From: Lelliottia nimipressuralis
Lineage (GTDB): Bacteria; Pseudomonadota; Gammaproteobacteria; Enterobacterales; Enterobacteriaceae
Assembly (NCBI RefSeq): GCF_004402045.1
Contig: NZ_SOMG01000030.1
Coordinates: 372,001 to 436,000, forward strand
Length of the DNA stretch: 64,000 nt
Reading direction: 5' to 3'
A program made the position numbers and the translations under genes. This document shows, in pieces, positions 45,601-53,844 of this stretch (the stretch's first letter is position 1; every line of letters starts with the position of its first letter). A model generated the notes under the pieces. That model had not been told where the DNA came from, did no database searches, and saw only the letters and a program-made list of their open reading frames with translations.

Positions 45601-45821
45601 GCCCGATTGTGATGACCTCCATCGCCTTTATTGCCGGGACCATTCCGCTGATCCTCGGCCACGGCGCGGGTGCCGAAGTGCGCGGCGTCACCGGGATCAC
45701 GGTGTTCTCCGGGATGCTGGGCGTGACGCTGTTTGGCCTGTTCCTGACGCCGGTGTTCTACGTGACGCTGCGTAAATTCGTGACGCGCGGCAAAGTAGAA
45801 AGGGAAGTTCTGCCTGCGTAG
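42669..45821 (+). CDS. oqxB: RND efflux permease OqxB
   Basis: A 1050-residue RND pump, the known OqxB length, near identical to OqxB in the residues I recall, such as MDFSRFFIDRPIFAAVLSIL and the VVDDAIVVVENVERN TM4 relay. Twelve TM helices and two periplasmic loops. It follows oqxA by 24 bases as a single operon. Chromosomal oqxAB is native to this genus and typically quiet until OqxR is lost or RarA rises. Confidence 0.97.
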   Translation: MDFSRFFIDRPIFAAVLSILIFITGLIAIPLLPVSEYPDVVPPSVQVRAEYPGANPKVIAETVATPLEEAINGVENMMYMKSVAGSDGVLVTTVTFRPGTDPDQAQVQVQNRVAQAEARLPEDVRRLGITTQKQSPTLTLVVHLFSPNGKYDSLYMRNYATLKVKDELARLPGVGQIQIFGSGEYAMRVWLDPNKVAARGLTASDVVTAMQEQNVQVSAGQLGAEPLPKESDFLISINAQGRLHTEEEFGNIVLKTTQDGTVVRLRDVARIEMGSGSYALRSQLNNKDAVGIGIFQSPGANAIDLSNAVRAKMDELSTRFPADMKWAAPYDPTVFVRDSIRAVVQTLLEAVVLVVLVVILFLQTWRASIIPLIAVPVSVVGTFSILYLLGFSLNTLSLFGLVLAIGIVVDDAIVVVENVERNIEEGLAPLAAAHQAMREVSGPIIAIALVLCAVFVPMAFLSGVTGQFYKQFAVTIAISTVISAINSLTLSPALAALLLKPHGAPKDFPTRLIDRLFGWLFRPFNRFFHRSSSGYQGLVGKTLGRRGSVFVVYLLLLCAAGVMFKAVPGGFIPTQDKLYLIGGVKMPEGSSLARTDAVIRKMSEIGMNTEGVDYAVAFPGLNALQFTNTPNTGTVFFGLKPFDQRKHSAAEINAEINAKIAQIQEGFGFSILPPPILGLGQGSGYSLYIQDRAGLGYGALQNAVNTMSGAIMQTPGMHFPISTYQANVPQLDVQVDRDKAKAQGVSLTDLFGTLQTYLGSSYVNDFNQFGRTWRVMAQADGQFRDSVEDIANLRTRNNQGEMVPIGSMVKISTTYGPDPVIRYNGYPAADLIGDADPRMLSSTQAMTQLEGMSKQILPNGMNIEWTDLSFQQATQGNTALIVFPVAVLLAFLVLAALYESWTLPLAVILIVPMTMLSALFGVWLTGGDNNVFVQVGLVVLMGLACKNAILIVEFARELEIQGKGIMEAALEACRLRLRPIVMTSIAFIAGTIPLILGHGAGAEVRGVTGITVFSGMLGVTLFGLFLTPVFYVTLRKFVTRGKVEREVLPA

Positions 45822-45843
45822 GGACGTTGCAGATAATAAAAAA

Positions 45844-45872
45844 CCGCCTTCACTGTGAAGGCGGTTTTTTTT
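45844..45872. terminator. Bidirectional terminator between oqxB and oqxR
   Basis: CCGCCTTCAC (45844-45853) and GTGAAGGCGG (45855-45864) with A run before (45838-45843) and T8 after (45865-45872), so it can stop both oqxAB and convergent oqxR. Confidence 0.9.
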
Positions 45873-45888
45873 CGCAACAGGTAAAGCA

Positions 45889-46368
45889 TTATGACGTTTT
45901 TTGATACTGAGCTATAAGATCGGGGAGCGGATCCCATCCGCTGCTGTCGGCGTTTTTCACCGCGTCCAGGGCGCTTGCCACGGTATGGCGGGCCAGTACC
46001 GCTAACGATGCCTGCTCAGCTTCTTCGGAAATCGATTTAAAGTACCAGCACGCGTTAGCACTGACCACGCAGCGGGCCGGCACGTCAGGGCGCGACGCCC
46101 ACAGCTTTTTATCTTCGATGACCGAAAGGTAGATGTCGCGCAGGGTGATCTCTTCCGGCGGGCGACCGAGGTGAATTGAGCCGTTACGGCCAAGCGTTGA
46201 GACGATAATGCCGTCACGCGTCAGCGGAACCATCAATTTGCGGATGAAGCTCGGGTTCGCTTCCAGGCCGTAGGCCAGAATCGCACTTGTCGAACGTTCA
46301 CCCAATTGCTCCGCCATCGCTACGCTGAGAACCATCTGCAAAGCTGTCGGGAAGCGGTAATCTAACAT
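45889..46368 (-). CDS. oqxR: Rrf2-family repressor OqxR
   Basis: A 159-residue winged-helix protein. The HTH and the segment NPSFIRKLMVPLTRDGIIVS, plus GSIHLGRPPEEITLRDIYLSV, match OqxR, repressor of oqxAB in Klebsiella. Only three Cys are present (CVVSANACW), and the usual Rrf2 iron-sulfur pattern is not evident. Its loss raises oqxAB expression and resistance. The ATG at 46368 is the family start; the ORF extends upstream but that part is unlikely to be translated. Confidence 0.93.
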   Translation of the reverse strand: MLDYRFPTALQMVLSVAMAEQLGERSTSAILAYGLEANPSFIRKLMVPLTRDGIIVSTLGRNGSIHLGRPPEEITLRDIYLSVIEDKKLWASRPDVPARCVVSANACWYFKSISEEAEQASLAVLARHTVASALDAVKNADSSGWDPLPDLIAQYQKTS

Positions 46369-46505
46369 TTTTGTATCCTGGGTTGCGGTGAATCTTGTTC
46401 TTTTTGGCACCGCAGAGGTGAATAAGCAATAAACAACAATATAACAAATACGGTAATTTTTTTGAAGCAATCTGCGGCATTTGCGATCAAACACCCTGTT
46501 CCGGT

Positions 46506-47894
46506 TTAGCTAAACGTGCGGTTCGGGAAGTCAACCGTCACCATCAGACCCCCTTCAGCGGAAGTACTCAGATTTACGCTGCTGTTGTGCTGCTGCGCCA
46601 CCGCTTTGACGATGGCAAGCCCCAGACCGCTCCCGCTTTGCATCTGATTCGGATCGCGGAAAAATCTGTCGAACACGCGGTCCCGCAGTTCAACCGGAAT
46701 GCCGGGGCCTGCATCGGAGACACGCAGCTGCGTGCAGCGATCGCGTGCGCGTACGTCAACCTGAATCCGCCTGCCCTCAGGACTGTACTTCACGGCGTTC
46801 TCGATGAGGTTATCAATCAGTGACATCAGGCGTTCCCTGACGCCTGGGATCCAGATTTCATCTTCAGAGAAGAATTCCAGCTCAATCCTGCGCGCAGAGG
46901 CTAACGGTTCCAGCTCGGCCATTCGCTCCTGGATGAGCGTCGTCAGCGGCACGGGCTCCATGTCCGTGTCAATGCGCGCTTCGCTGTGCATCAGCAGCAG
47001 CAGCTGATTAACGAGGCGCGCAGCACGGCTGTTACTGCGGATAACCCCCGCAAGCAGCTCCTGTTGGCTCTCGCTGATGACCCAGGACTGCAGCGCCTCC
47101 ACGTTGATGCGCATCGCAGCGAGAGGCGTACGCAGCTCGTGCGCGGCATCCGCAATGAAAACCCGTTCCCTTTCAGCGCTTTCACGCACCCTGGCAAGGA
47201 AGTCGTTAATCGCATCCACCATCTGGCGAAGCTCTCTGTGTTTGGGGACGGCTTTTAAGGGAGAGAGATCGTCCGGCGTGCGTAATGAAATTTCATTGAC
47301 CACCCGGTTCCAGGGGCGCATCGCAATGCGAATTGAAAGCCACGCGGGAAACAGCAGGAAAGGGAAGCACACCAGCAGCGGCAGGATGTAGTAGCCGCGC
47401 GAGTTGAGGTAGATAAAGAAGTTCCAGCCGCTTGCTGGGGTGAAAAGGGTGACCTCCACGTCGGAGTGAGCGGATTTGAGGGTGCGGCTGGTCCAGACGC
47501 GACCTTCACTCTGAACATGCTGCATTTCCCCAAGCCGGGTGTTTATTACCCCTGCGGGTGCGCCGTCTGATGCAAAAATAACGGTATTATTCTTGCGAAC
47601 GATGAGGTTAATGGACAGCGCGGGATCTTCCCCGCCGCCATAGCCCTCGCGCAGCGCCTTGCTGAAGGCTTCCAGCACGGCGCTACGATCCTGCGGGCGT
47701 CCGTCCGTACGCTCAACCAGGGTAAAAAGGGTTTCGTACGTATTACTGCCCGTGAGGATGGGAGGGCTGCGCAGGTCCTCCCATAAAATAAAGGTTAAAA
47801 AAAGACTCCACAGCAGGGTAAGCAGCAACATCTGGGCGATGATAATTCGCCGTACCAGCGTCGGGCGCCTCAGGTGGTACCATAAGTTTCGCAT
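46506..47894 (-). CDS. Sensor histidine kinase (TctE/QseC-like), second TCS
   Basis: A 462-residue kinase. TM1 (IIIAQMLLLTLLWSLFLTFI) at about 17-36, a periplasmic domain of about 130 residues, TM2 at about 170-190, HAMP, then H-box with His252 (ADAAHELRTPLAAM), N-box (LIDNLIENAVKYSPEG) and G-box (SDAGPGIP, GSGLGLAIV). It starts on the stop of the regulator gene, sharing a single base. It belongs with the response regulator and the divergent MipA-like gene. Confidence 0.92.
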   Translation of the reverse strand: MRNLWYHLRRPTLVRRIIIAQMLLLTLLWSLFLTFILWEDLRSPPILTGSNTYETLFTLVERTDGRPQDRSAVLEAFSKALREGYGGGEDPALSINLIVRKNNTVIFASDGAPAGVINTRLGEMQHVQSEGRVWTSRTLKSAHSDVEVTLFTPASGWNFFIYLNSRGYYILPLLVCFPFLLFPAWLSIRIAMRPWNRVVNEISLRTPDDLSPLKAVPKHRELRQMVDAINDFLARVRESAERERVFIADAAHELRTPLAAMRINVEALQSWVISESQQELLAGVIRSNSRAARLVNQLLLLMHSEARIDTDMEPVPLTTLIQERMAELEPLASARRIELEFFSEDEIWIPGVRERLMSLIDNLIENAVKYSPEGRRIQVDVRARDRCTQLRVSDAGPGIPVELRDRVFDRFFRDPNQMQSGSGLGLAIVKAVAQQHNSSVNLSTSAEGGLMVTVDFPNRTFS

Positions 47895-48571
47895 TAACCG
47901 GTCACCTTCTGGACAGAGACGGTATCAATGACATACCCGACCCCACGCACCGTTCGCACATAGCCGTCGCCGATTTTTCGCCGCAAATTACCCATATGTA
48001 CGTCGAGCGCATTACTGAGGTTTTCTTTGTTGCCAAATATCCGTTCTTCAAGGAACCGTCGCGTAAGCACGCGGTCAGCGCGCAGCATCAGCGTTTCAAG
48101 CAGGGCGTACTCACTGGCCGTCAGGTCAATATGGCGGGCGCTCACCGTTACGCGACGCGTCGGCACATGCAGAGACAGCCCGCGAATTTCTATTGCCTCA
48201 TTCTCAAAACCGTAACTGCGTCGTGCAAGGGCTCTCACTCTCGCCAGCAGCTCGGCGAGAACAAAGGGTTTGACCAGATAGTCGTCTGCGCCCGCATCCA
48301 GCCCGCACAGGCGATCCTGCAGCGTACCTCGCGCCGTCAGGATGATCACGGGGATCCCCTTAAGCTGCTGACGCAAACGCGTCATCAGGCTCATGCCATC
48401 GCCATCGGGCAGCCCCAGGTCGAGCAAAATAAGCTCGGGCACGCAGACGTCAAGCTGATGCAGCGCATCCTCTTTCCGGCGAACCCATATAACGTCAAAT
48501 CCCTGATCTGAGAGGGCGATACGTACGCCATTGCCGAGATCCAGGTCGTCTTCAATAAGTAGAATTTTCAC
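47894..48571 (-). CDS. OmpR-family response regulator, second TCS
   Basis: A 225-residue regulator. Receiver: IEDD pocket, phospho-Asp51 (LILLDLGLPDGDG), Lys in LVKPF. Winged helix ends in LDVHMGNLRRKIGDGYVRTV, with GVGYVID. It is close to TctD/QseB. It heads the two-gene operon, divergent from a MipA/OmpV gene (about 200 bases between), mirroring the layout at 5773-7378. Confidence 0.92.
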   Translation of the reverse strand: MKILLIEDDLDLGNGVRIALSDQGFDVIWVRRKEDALHQLDVCVPELILLDLGLPDGDGMSLMTRLRQQLKGIPVIILTARGTLQDRLCGLDAGADDYLVKPFVLAELLARVRALARRSYGFENEAIEIRGLSLHVPTRRVTVSARHIDLTASEYALLETLMLRADRVLTRRFLEERIFGNKENLSNALDVHMGNLRRKIGDGYVRTVRGVGYVIDTVSVQKVTG

Positions 48572-48774
48572 ATTGGTAACTGTATCGACAGTGAATGAAG
48601 AACATCTTAAGAAAAAAACGGTATCAGGAAATCTGTCCGGTTTACAGCACCCGCGCGTGCTTCAGTGTTTCTTCATTTTCAGCTCATAAGAACCTTAGGG
48701 TCAGTATTCAAAATGGGCGTTCTGGCGGTTAACCGCATGCATCGTCATCATTTGAATCCATAAGGACTCCCTTA

Positions 48775-49611
48775 ATGAGAAACATCGAACTGCGTCATAC
48801 GTTCCCCCATTTATTCCCGGGCCGCAGCCTGAAAAACATCGTGCCGGGCGTCGTTCTGGCGTTACTGGCCACTCCGACACTGGCGGCAGAGCAGAGCCAG
48901 GGCAATGTGTTAACCCTGGGCGGCGGCGTAGATGTCGCGACACGCTACTCGGGTTCAGATAAAACCCGCGTCAGCGCGGCTCAGGTGGTGGATTACTCCA
49001 TGGCCAATGGTTTTTTTATCGGCACCACGCGGGGTATCGGTTACGGCAACAACATCGGCAACCTGGATTACAGCGCGGCGCTGAGCTATCGCATAGGCCG
49101 TAAAGATAAAGACGTGAGCAGCGATTCGATAAGCTCTGGCAGCGACGAGCTGCGAGGGATGGGCGAGATAAAAGGCTCGGCTATCGTGGTGCCCGGGCTG
49201 GGGTACAAGGTGACCGACTGGCTTAATCTGCAGCTGCAGGCTGAGGTTCCGGTTTCTGAGAGAGACAACGGTGAGGCTGTACACTTCGGCATTTCCAGTC
49301 CGCTCTATACTTCACCGAATAATGCGGTCACGCTGGCGTTGACCAGCAGCTGGGGATCCGACAAGTATATGCAAACGTACTATGGCGTCAGCGCCGCCCA
49401 GTCGGCCGCATCGGGATTTGCCCGACATGACGCCGGTGCCGGAATTTATGCGTATTCGCTGAATCTTGACTGGACCCACAGGCTCACCTCGCGCTGGAGC
49501 GTGCTTGCCGCAGCGGGCGTGACGCAGCTGACGGGAGATGCCGCCGATAGCCCTATTGTGCAACGCAAGACGTCGCCCACGGGAAGTTTGAAGGTGACGT
49601 ACAGCTTCTGA
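48775..49611 (+). CDS. MipA/OmpV family outer-membrane protein (copy 2)
   Basis: A 278-residue beta-barrel protein. Signal peptide includes NIVPGVVLALLATPTLAAE; the first strand has GGGVDVATRYSGSDKTR, as in copy 1, and the end is KVTYSF with terminal Phe. Copy 1 and 2 share the N-terminal RYSGSDK, LRGMG/LKGMG, YGVS and DSPIV markers but differ elsewhere, so they are old paralogues. It lies divergent from a TCS, as copy 1 does. Confidence 0.87.
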   Translation: MRNIELRHTFPHLFPGRSLKNIVPGVVLALLATPTLAAEQSQGNVLTLGGGVDVATRYSGSDKTRVSAAQVVDYSMANGFFIGTTRGIGYGNNIGNLDYSAALSYRIGRKDKDVSSDSISSGSDELRGMGEIKGSAIVVPGLGYKVTDWLNLQLQAEVPVSERDNGEAVHFGISSPLYTSPNNAVTLALTSSWGSDKYMQTYYGVSAAQSAASGFARHDAGAGIYAYSLNLDWTHRLTSRWSVLAAAGVTQLTGDAADSPIVQRKTSPTGSLKVTYSF

Positions 49612-49714
49612 TTATTGGGTGCGCTGTCCTGAGGTTTTGAGCGCGCACTCGCGACATATAAAAGCCGCTCCGCTTAAGATGGCGGGGCGGACCCGTTTAC
49701 AGGCTGGAACAATC

Positions 49715-50269
49715 ATGGGCTATCTCAATTCATTGCAGAGAATATTGTCAGTGGACCCTTCACGGATGCAGGTTCTTTACGCGGTCCGTGATTTGCAACT
49801 TCGTGACTGCTGGGTCGGGGCGGGTTTCGTCAGGGATGCCGTATGGGATCATATGCATGGAGATTGGCATCATTCCTTATCCGGCGATGTGGATGTCGTC
49901 TGGTACGATCCCGAATGTTGTACCCCAGACGATGAACGTCATCTGGAAAAAGAACTTAAACAGCAGTTGCCCGCTTTTAACTGGTCTGTGAAGAATCAAG
50001 CCAGAATGCATCTGCGCAATGGCGATAATCCCTATCACTCAACAGAAAATGCGCTGTTGTACTGGCCCGAAACCGCGACGGCCGTGGGCGTCAGACTGGG
50101 CGATAACGATCTTATCGAGGTCATTGCACCCTATGGTCTTAATGACCTGTTTGAGCTGCGTTTAAGACCGACGCCCGCATTTGAGCGGGAAAAGTATGAT
50201 GTCTTTAGGAGACGGGTTGATGAGAAACGTTGGTTAGCGCGTTATCCTCAGTTGCAGCTCATTAATTGA
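49715..50269 (+). CDS. Nucleotidyltransferase-family protein (COG3575-like)
   Basis: A 184-residue protein with signs of a nucleotidyltransferase: CWVGAGFVRDAVWD and a DxD-type site (SGDVDVVWYDP). It matches an uncharacterised family of such proteins; the substrate is unknown. The start at 49715 is chosen because the typical family sequence MGYLNSLQRIL begins there. AT content rises after this gene. Confidence 0.7.
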   Translation: MGYLNSLQRILSVDPSRMQVLYAVRDLQLRDCWVGAGFVRDAVWDHMHGDWHHSLSGDVDVVWYDPECCTPDDERHLEKELKQQLPAFNWSVKNQARMHLRNGDNPYHSTENALLYWPETATAVGVRLGDNDLIEVIAPYGLNDLFELRLRPTPAFEREKYDVFRRRVDEKRWLARYPQLQLIN

Positions 50270-50371
50270 GTAGGATTTATATCTCATAATCTAATCTGTC
50301 TGTTGGAAGCTCATTTCACCCGTTTCTATCATTTTCGTCTCGAAGTTTGGGTTTGCAACTATCTGTGGGGG

Positions 50372-50403
50372 AAAAAAAACGTCTCCACAGGGGAGGGAGA
50401 CGT
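50372..50403 (-). terminator. Hairpin with T8 on minus strand
   Basis: ACGTCTCC (50379-50386) and GGAGACGT (50396-50403) around a 9-base loop; on the minus strand eight T residues follow (A run 50372-50379 on plus). It is about 180 bases after the chorismate mutase-like gene and could end its transcript. Apart from this hairpin, nothing was recognised in the stretch 50270-50585. Confidence 0.7.
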
Positions 50404-50585
50404 CAAGAATAAAATGCTAAACAACAATGCCATCACAGCAATAGATAATGTGTCGAAAACGGTTAAAACCAACGAAACCGTTTGCGTGCGCTATTTTGTC
50501 ATAACAAGGTACTCTTAACAGCTACCAGAATGGGTATTAACACCAGCTTGTATTTTCGTTACCCGGTCGCTGCAGGCAGACCGGT

Positions 50586-50891
50586 TCAGTCAGTCTTTGC
50601 CGCAGCATGTTGAAGCTGGTCATGTTGCTCAAGCTCATACTCGATAAATGCGCTTATCATGGTCCGGTAGATTTTCTCGATAATCACTTCTGAAAGCCCA
50701 GCCTCAGCTGCCTGCCTGCGAACCTTACAGATGACCTGTTGCACGCGATCGGGAGCCCGAACGGCTGAGTGATCTGTCTTGAATGCCGCTGCAGCTTTAA
50801 CGCATTCGGCACGACGGGCAATGATGTTGACCAGCTCGCAGTCTAACTGGTCGATCCGGCTTCTGACATCATCAATAGTGGTGAACGTCAT
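50586..50891 (-). CDS. Chorismate mutase type II-like protein
   Basis: A 101-residue AroQ-fold protein: IDDVRSRIDQLDCELVNIIARRAECVKAAAAFK, then DRVQQVICKVRRQAAEAGLSEVIIEKIYRTMI. The conserved Arg, Lys and Gln/Glu positions of the monofunctional AroQ/PchB group are visible. It could be a chorismate mutase or isochorismate pyruvate lyase. No siderophore or salicylate genes neighbour it. Confidence 0.78.
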   Translation of the reverse strand: MTFTTIDDVRSRIDQLDCELVNIIARRAECVKAAAAFKTDHSAVRAPDRVQQVICKVRRQAAEAGLSEVIIEKIYRTMISAFIEYELEQHDQLQHAAAKTD

Positions 50892-51162
50892 TTTTGTGAA
50901 CCCTTAGGCTAGTACATGAGTTCGTCAGAATACATCAAATTCTGCACGAAACCAGCGGTTATGCCCAAGTGATACGACACCCTCTTGATCTGCAAGCTGA
51001 TATTAAAACTGAAATCACTGCTAAAGGGTCGCGTGCATCGACCCATTGAACTCGCAGAGCGGGGCGGACATCTCGGACATTCAGGTGGCTTGAAGGCGCG
51101 AAAATGCATCACGCCTGGGCTTTACGCTGCGACCAGTACGTGAGCGGAAATATAGGGCAAGA

Positions 51163-51822
51163 TTACAGTCGTGATATCGCATCCTGGGTGCCACCGTGCG
51201 CGGCGATGAACATGCCGACGGCCGACCGACAATATGATTCGATTTCGTTGTCATCCTCTGCTCTGACCTCATCGAAGCGCGCGATAATCAGAAGGTCGGA
51301 GCCTTTGAAAAGCGCGGCAAACAAGCGAGCGGACTGAAGAGAGTCGGGAACCTTCAGAAGTCCCTTCGCGTGCAACTGACGTAAAAGGGCTTCGATTTGG
51401 GCGATGACATGAGCGGGGCCAGCTTCGTAATGGAGCTTGCTTAACGACTTTTGATTCGTCTTGTCGGCCATGACCATGGCTTCGACGCTACTTACGTCGG
51501 GTCTCAACAGCGTGCGCAGCAGTAATGTTCCCACCGCCATCAATTGATCTTCAACTGAACCGTCGACGCCTTCAAGAAGAGCCTGTGGTGCAAACAACTG
51601 ATGGCAACCGGCCACGATGGCCGCACTGAACAGTGCCTCCTTGTTCTCGAAATGCCGATAGATGCTGAGTTTGGATATCTTCGCCCGCTGGGCGACCTTG
51701 TCCAGGGTCGTAGCCTGAAATCCCAGTTCTACGAATAGTTCGGAGGCTGCCTCAATGATTGTCTGGCCAAGCGCCTCGTTGACAGGGCGGCCCCGCCGGG
51801 TTGGGTTATTTTTATTGGTCAC
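51163..51822 (-). CDS. TetR-family repressor
   Basis: A 219-residue regulator with N-terminal HTH (TLDKVAQRAKISKLSIYRHF) and a C-terminal ligand domain. It faces the flavoprotein gene at 51945, with a perfect 26-base operator-like palindrome between. The 271 bases after it (50892-51162) contain nothing I recognise. The codon use and base composition of this gene and its partners differ from the core genes, suggesting transfer. Confidence 0.88.
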   Translation of the reverse strand: MTNKNNPTRRGRPVNEALGQTIIEAASELFVELGFQATTLDKVAQRAKISKLSIYRHFENKEALFSAAIVAGCHQLFAPQALLEGVDGSVEDQLMAVGTLLLRTLLRPDVSSVEAMVMADKTNQKSLSKLHYEAGPAHVIAQIEALLRQLHAKGLLKVPDSLQSARLFAALFKGSDLLIIARFDEVRAEDDNEIESYCRSAVGMFIAAHGGTQDAISRL

Positions 51823-51842
51823 TATAAATACAGTCCTTGACA

Positions 51843-51868
51843 GTATCGTAATTATTTAATTACGATAC
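51843..51868. promoter_or_regulatory. Perfect palindromic operator between TetR gene and flavoprotein gene
   Basis: GTATCGTAATTA and TAATTACGATAC, 12-bp arms with a TT centre. It starts 20 bases upstream of the TetR start and lies 77 bases before the flavoprotein start, the right spot for control of both. Confidence 0.82.
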
Positions 51869-51944
51869 CATTCGGTTTCATAAATGTGCAAGGTGCGCCA
51901 GAACTCGCTCATCTCCTTACATCCTCAACACGGAACTCATCACC

Positions 51945-52838
51945 ATGAATGACGTCATCATCATCGGAGGCAGCTTTGCCGGTCTTGCCGCCGCCCTGCA
52001 GCTTGGCCGCGCCCGTCGCAAGGTCACGGTCCTCGACACTGGCCGGCAACGCAATCGCTTTGCTGGCCGTTCACATGGCGTGCTCGGCCACGATCACAAG
52101 CCACCGCAGGACATCCTGGTCGAGGCACGGCAGCAACTGGCACGCTATCCAACGATCAAGCTGGTCAACGCGCGGGCCGAGAGCGTATCTGGCACCCTCG
52201 ACGATTTCTGTGTCGTCACGGACGATAACGAAAGCCTGCGGGCGCGCCGCTTGATTCTGAGCTATGGCGTCGCTGACCAGATGCCTGATATTCCAGGCTT
52301 TGCTGAAGGCTGGGGGACGTCCATCATACCATGCCCCTACTGCGACGGCTTTGAAGTTGCCGACCAACACTGGGGCCTCGTCTGGTCTGGCCCGCAGTCG
52401 CACAATCAGGTCAGGCTCTTCCATGACTGGACAGACAGATTGACTGTCTTTGGCAACGGTCATGACATCACCCTCGACATACGGGCCGATCTGGCCGCCC
52501 GCCAGGTACCTTTAGTTGATGGCAGGATCACCGAAATCGAACCTTACGGGAGCCATAGTGCCACCATTAAAATCGAAACCGGCTCTGATGTTTCCGTCGA
52601 TATTCTATTCGCGCATCCGCGTACCAGACCGTCCGCAAGCCTGCATGACGCACTGGGCCTTGCCACGGTCAATACGCCAACCGGCATCGCCCTCAAGACC
52701 GATGAGCGCCGTGAAACCAGCATGCCAGGCATCTACGCCGCAGGTGACCTTGCCAACCCCGGTATCCCCTCGGTCACGACGGCAGCATGGCAAGGCACGA
52801 TGGCGGGTATCTTCGCTCAGCAGTCAATGCTCAGTTGA
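51945..52838 (+). CDS. NAD(P)/FAD-dependent oxidoreductase, thioredoxin reductase-like
   Basis: A 297-residue flavoprotein. FAD site IIIGGSFAGLAAALQLGRA at the N-terminus; a CPYC pair follows (IIPCPYCDGFE), as in thioredoxin reductase; C-terminal FAD-binding stretch GIYAAGDLANPG. The second dinucleotide-binding loop (LVWSGPQSHNQV) lacks the usual GxGxxA pattern, so its NADPH use may be altered. Likely repressed by the TetR protein. It is followed 53 bases later by an ABM protein gene. Confidence 0.82.
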   Translation: MNDVIIIGGSFAGLAAALQLGRARRKVTVLDTGRQRNRFAGRSHGVLGHDHKPPQDILVEARQQLARYPTIKLVNARAESVSGTLDDFCVVTDDNESLRARRLILSYGVADQMPDIPGFAEGWGTSIIPCPYCDGFEVADQHWGLVWSGPQSHNQVRLFHDWTDRLTVFGNGHDITLDIRADLAARQVPLVDGRITEIEPYGSHSATIKIETGSDVSVDILFAHPRTRPSASLHDALGLATVNTPTGIALKTDERRETSMPGIYAAGDLANPGIPSVTTAAWQGTMAGIFAQQSMLS

Positions 52839-52891
52839 GTGCAAGCAGCATCTATCATCCAGTTCAATTTATAATAGACAGGAGCGTCACC

Positions 52892-53272
52892 ATGGCCGCC
52901 ATAAAACCATTTAAACCGCTGGACGAGAAATTTCCGTTTGACCGCCAACTCGGTATCGCGGCCGCGCCTCTCGTGCTCATCAACCTCTTCACTGTCGTAG
53001 ATCCCGCTGACGAAGCAGGCTTCCTGGATGCTTTCAAGGCGGCTGCCGAGGTCATAACGAAGCAACCTGGCTTCATGTCCATGCAACTCCATCGAGCGAT
53101 CGGCGATAGTCCGACTTACCTGAACTATGTAATGTGGGAATCCACCGAGACGGTTCGTGCGGCCTTCACAGATCCCGAGTTCCTCGCGAAACTTCCAGCA
53201 TATCCTTCATCCGTCGTAGCCAGCCCGCATCTGTTCCAGAAGGTCGCCGTCCCGGGCTTCTGCACGGCCTGA
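52892..53272 (+). CDS. Antibiotic biosynthesis monooxygenase-like protein
   Basis: A 126-residue ferredoxin-like fold protein: PLVLINLFTVVDPADEAGFLDAF, QPGFMSMQLHRAIGDS and LNYVMWESTETVRAAF are typical of the ABM family (small cofactor-free oxygenases or quinol/heme binders). The ATG at 52892 follows AGGAG. It is probably in one operon with the preceding flavoprotein. Confidence 0.8.
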   Translation: MAAIKPFKPLDEKFPFDRQLGIAAAPLVLINLFTVVDPADEAGFLDAFKAAAEVITKQPGFMSMQLHRAIGDSPTYLNYVMWESTETVRAAFTDPEFLAKLPAYPSSVVASPHLFQKVAVPGFCTA

Positions 53273-53319
53273 CTCCGGAAATATGGCAAAACATCTCTCG
53301 CTAATGATACTTACTTCCA

Positions 53320-53391
53320 GTGTCCGCGCCTGGCGCGAAGCGGACCACCTTAAGCGCTGTTAGGTCGGTTTTGACCGAAAAGCGGACACCA
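53320..53391. repeat. Dispersed GCGGAC repeat, copy 1
   Basis: GTGTCCGCGCC...GAAGCGGACC followed by AAGCGCTGTTAGG...AAAAGCGGACACC. Part of a family of short, non-coding repeats seen four times between 53.3 and 60.9 kb, all placed between genes. Confidence 0.5.
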
Positions 53392-53427
53392 ACGATTTCG
53401 CTCAGATGCAAAATGTACCAGTGATAC

Positions 53428-53754
53428 CTAAACCTTGCGTTTTTCCGCCCATTTAAGGATTGCATCGAGAGCTGGACACAATGCCTGCCCCCAATCAGTA
53501 AGTCGATATTCCACCTTCGGTGGTACCTGCGGGTAAACCATGCGCGACACAATGCCGTCGGCTTCCAGCTGTCTGAGTTGTTGCGCTAGCATTTTCTGCG
53601 AAATTTCGGGAATCAGTTTTTCAAAATTCGAATAGCGTTGCACCTTTCCGTCGAAAAGATGAAACAGGATAATCAGTTTCCAGCGACCTTCCAGCAGTCG
53701 CAGGGCTTGCTCCACACCGATTGCGGCAGATTCAGGGCTATATAACTTACTCAT
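53428..53754 (-). CDS. HxlR-family regulator
   Basis: A 108-residue winged-helix regulator: LLEGRWKLIILFHLFDGKVQRYSNF, then ISQKMLAQQLRQLEADGIV, with the family end EYRLTDWGQAL. The ATG at 53754 gives the standard size. Faces the SnoaL-SDR pair. HxlR proteins often sense electrophiles or redox state; no N-terminal Cys pattern is obvious here. Confidence 0.88.
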   Translation of the reverse strand: MSKLYSPESAAIGVEQALRLLEGRWKLIILFHLFDGKVQRYSNFEKLIPEISQKMLAQQLRQLEADGIVSRMVYPQVPPKVEYRLTDWGQALCPALDAILKWAEKRKV

Positions 53755-53790
53755 AGAACAGTCACTCACTTTTTCGTGCGTACTTGTCAA

Positions 53791-53809
53791 TTTAACAGTC
53801 TATGTTAAA
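53791..53809. promoter_or_regulatory. Inverted repeat between HxlR gene and SnoaL gene
   Basis: TTTAACA (53791-53797) and TGTTAAA (53803-53809) with a 5-base centre, midway between the divergent starts 53754 and 53845. A plausible HxlR operator. Confidence 0.55.
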
Positions 53810-53844
53810 AATTCTCGTACTGTAAATAACGGGATCATTGAGCC

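Noticed and set aside
50303..50518. 71-codon plus-strand frame after the nucleotidyltransferase-like gene
   Set aside because: It runs through the terminator hairpin at 50372-50403, lacks a ribosome site and has no recognisable domain.
50909..51112. 67-codon minus-strand frame downstream of the TetR gene; also considered as transposon end
   Set aside because: No family, no terminal inverted repeat or target duplication seen, so neither gene nor mobile element is supported.
53301..53552. Minus-strand frame overlapping the HxlR gene end and repeat copy 1
   Set aside because: It passes through the GCGGAC repeat and the reverse phase of the HxlR gene; no plausible product.
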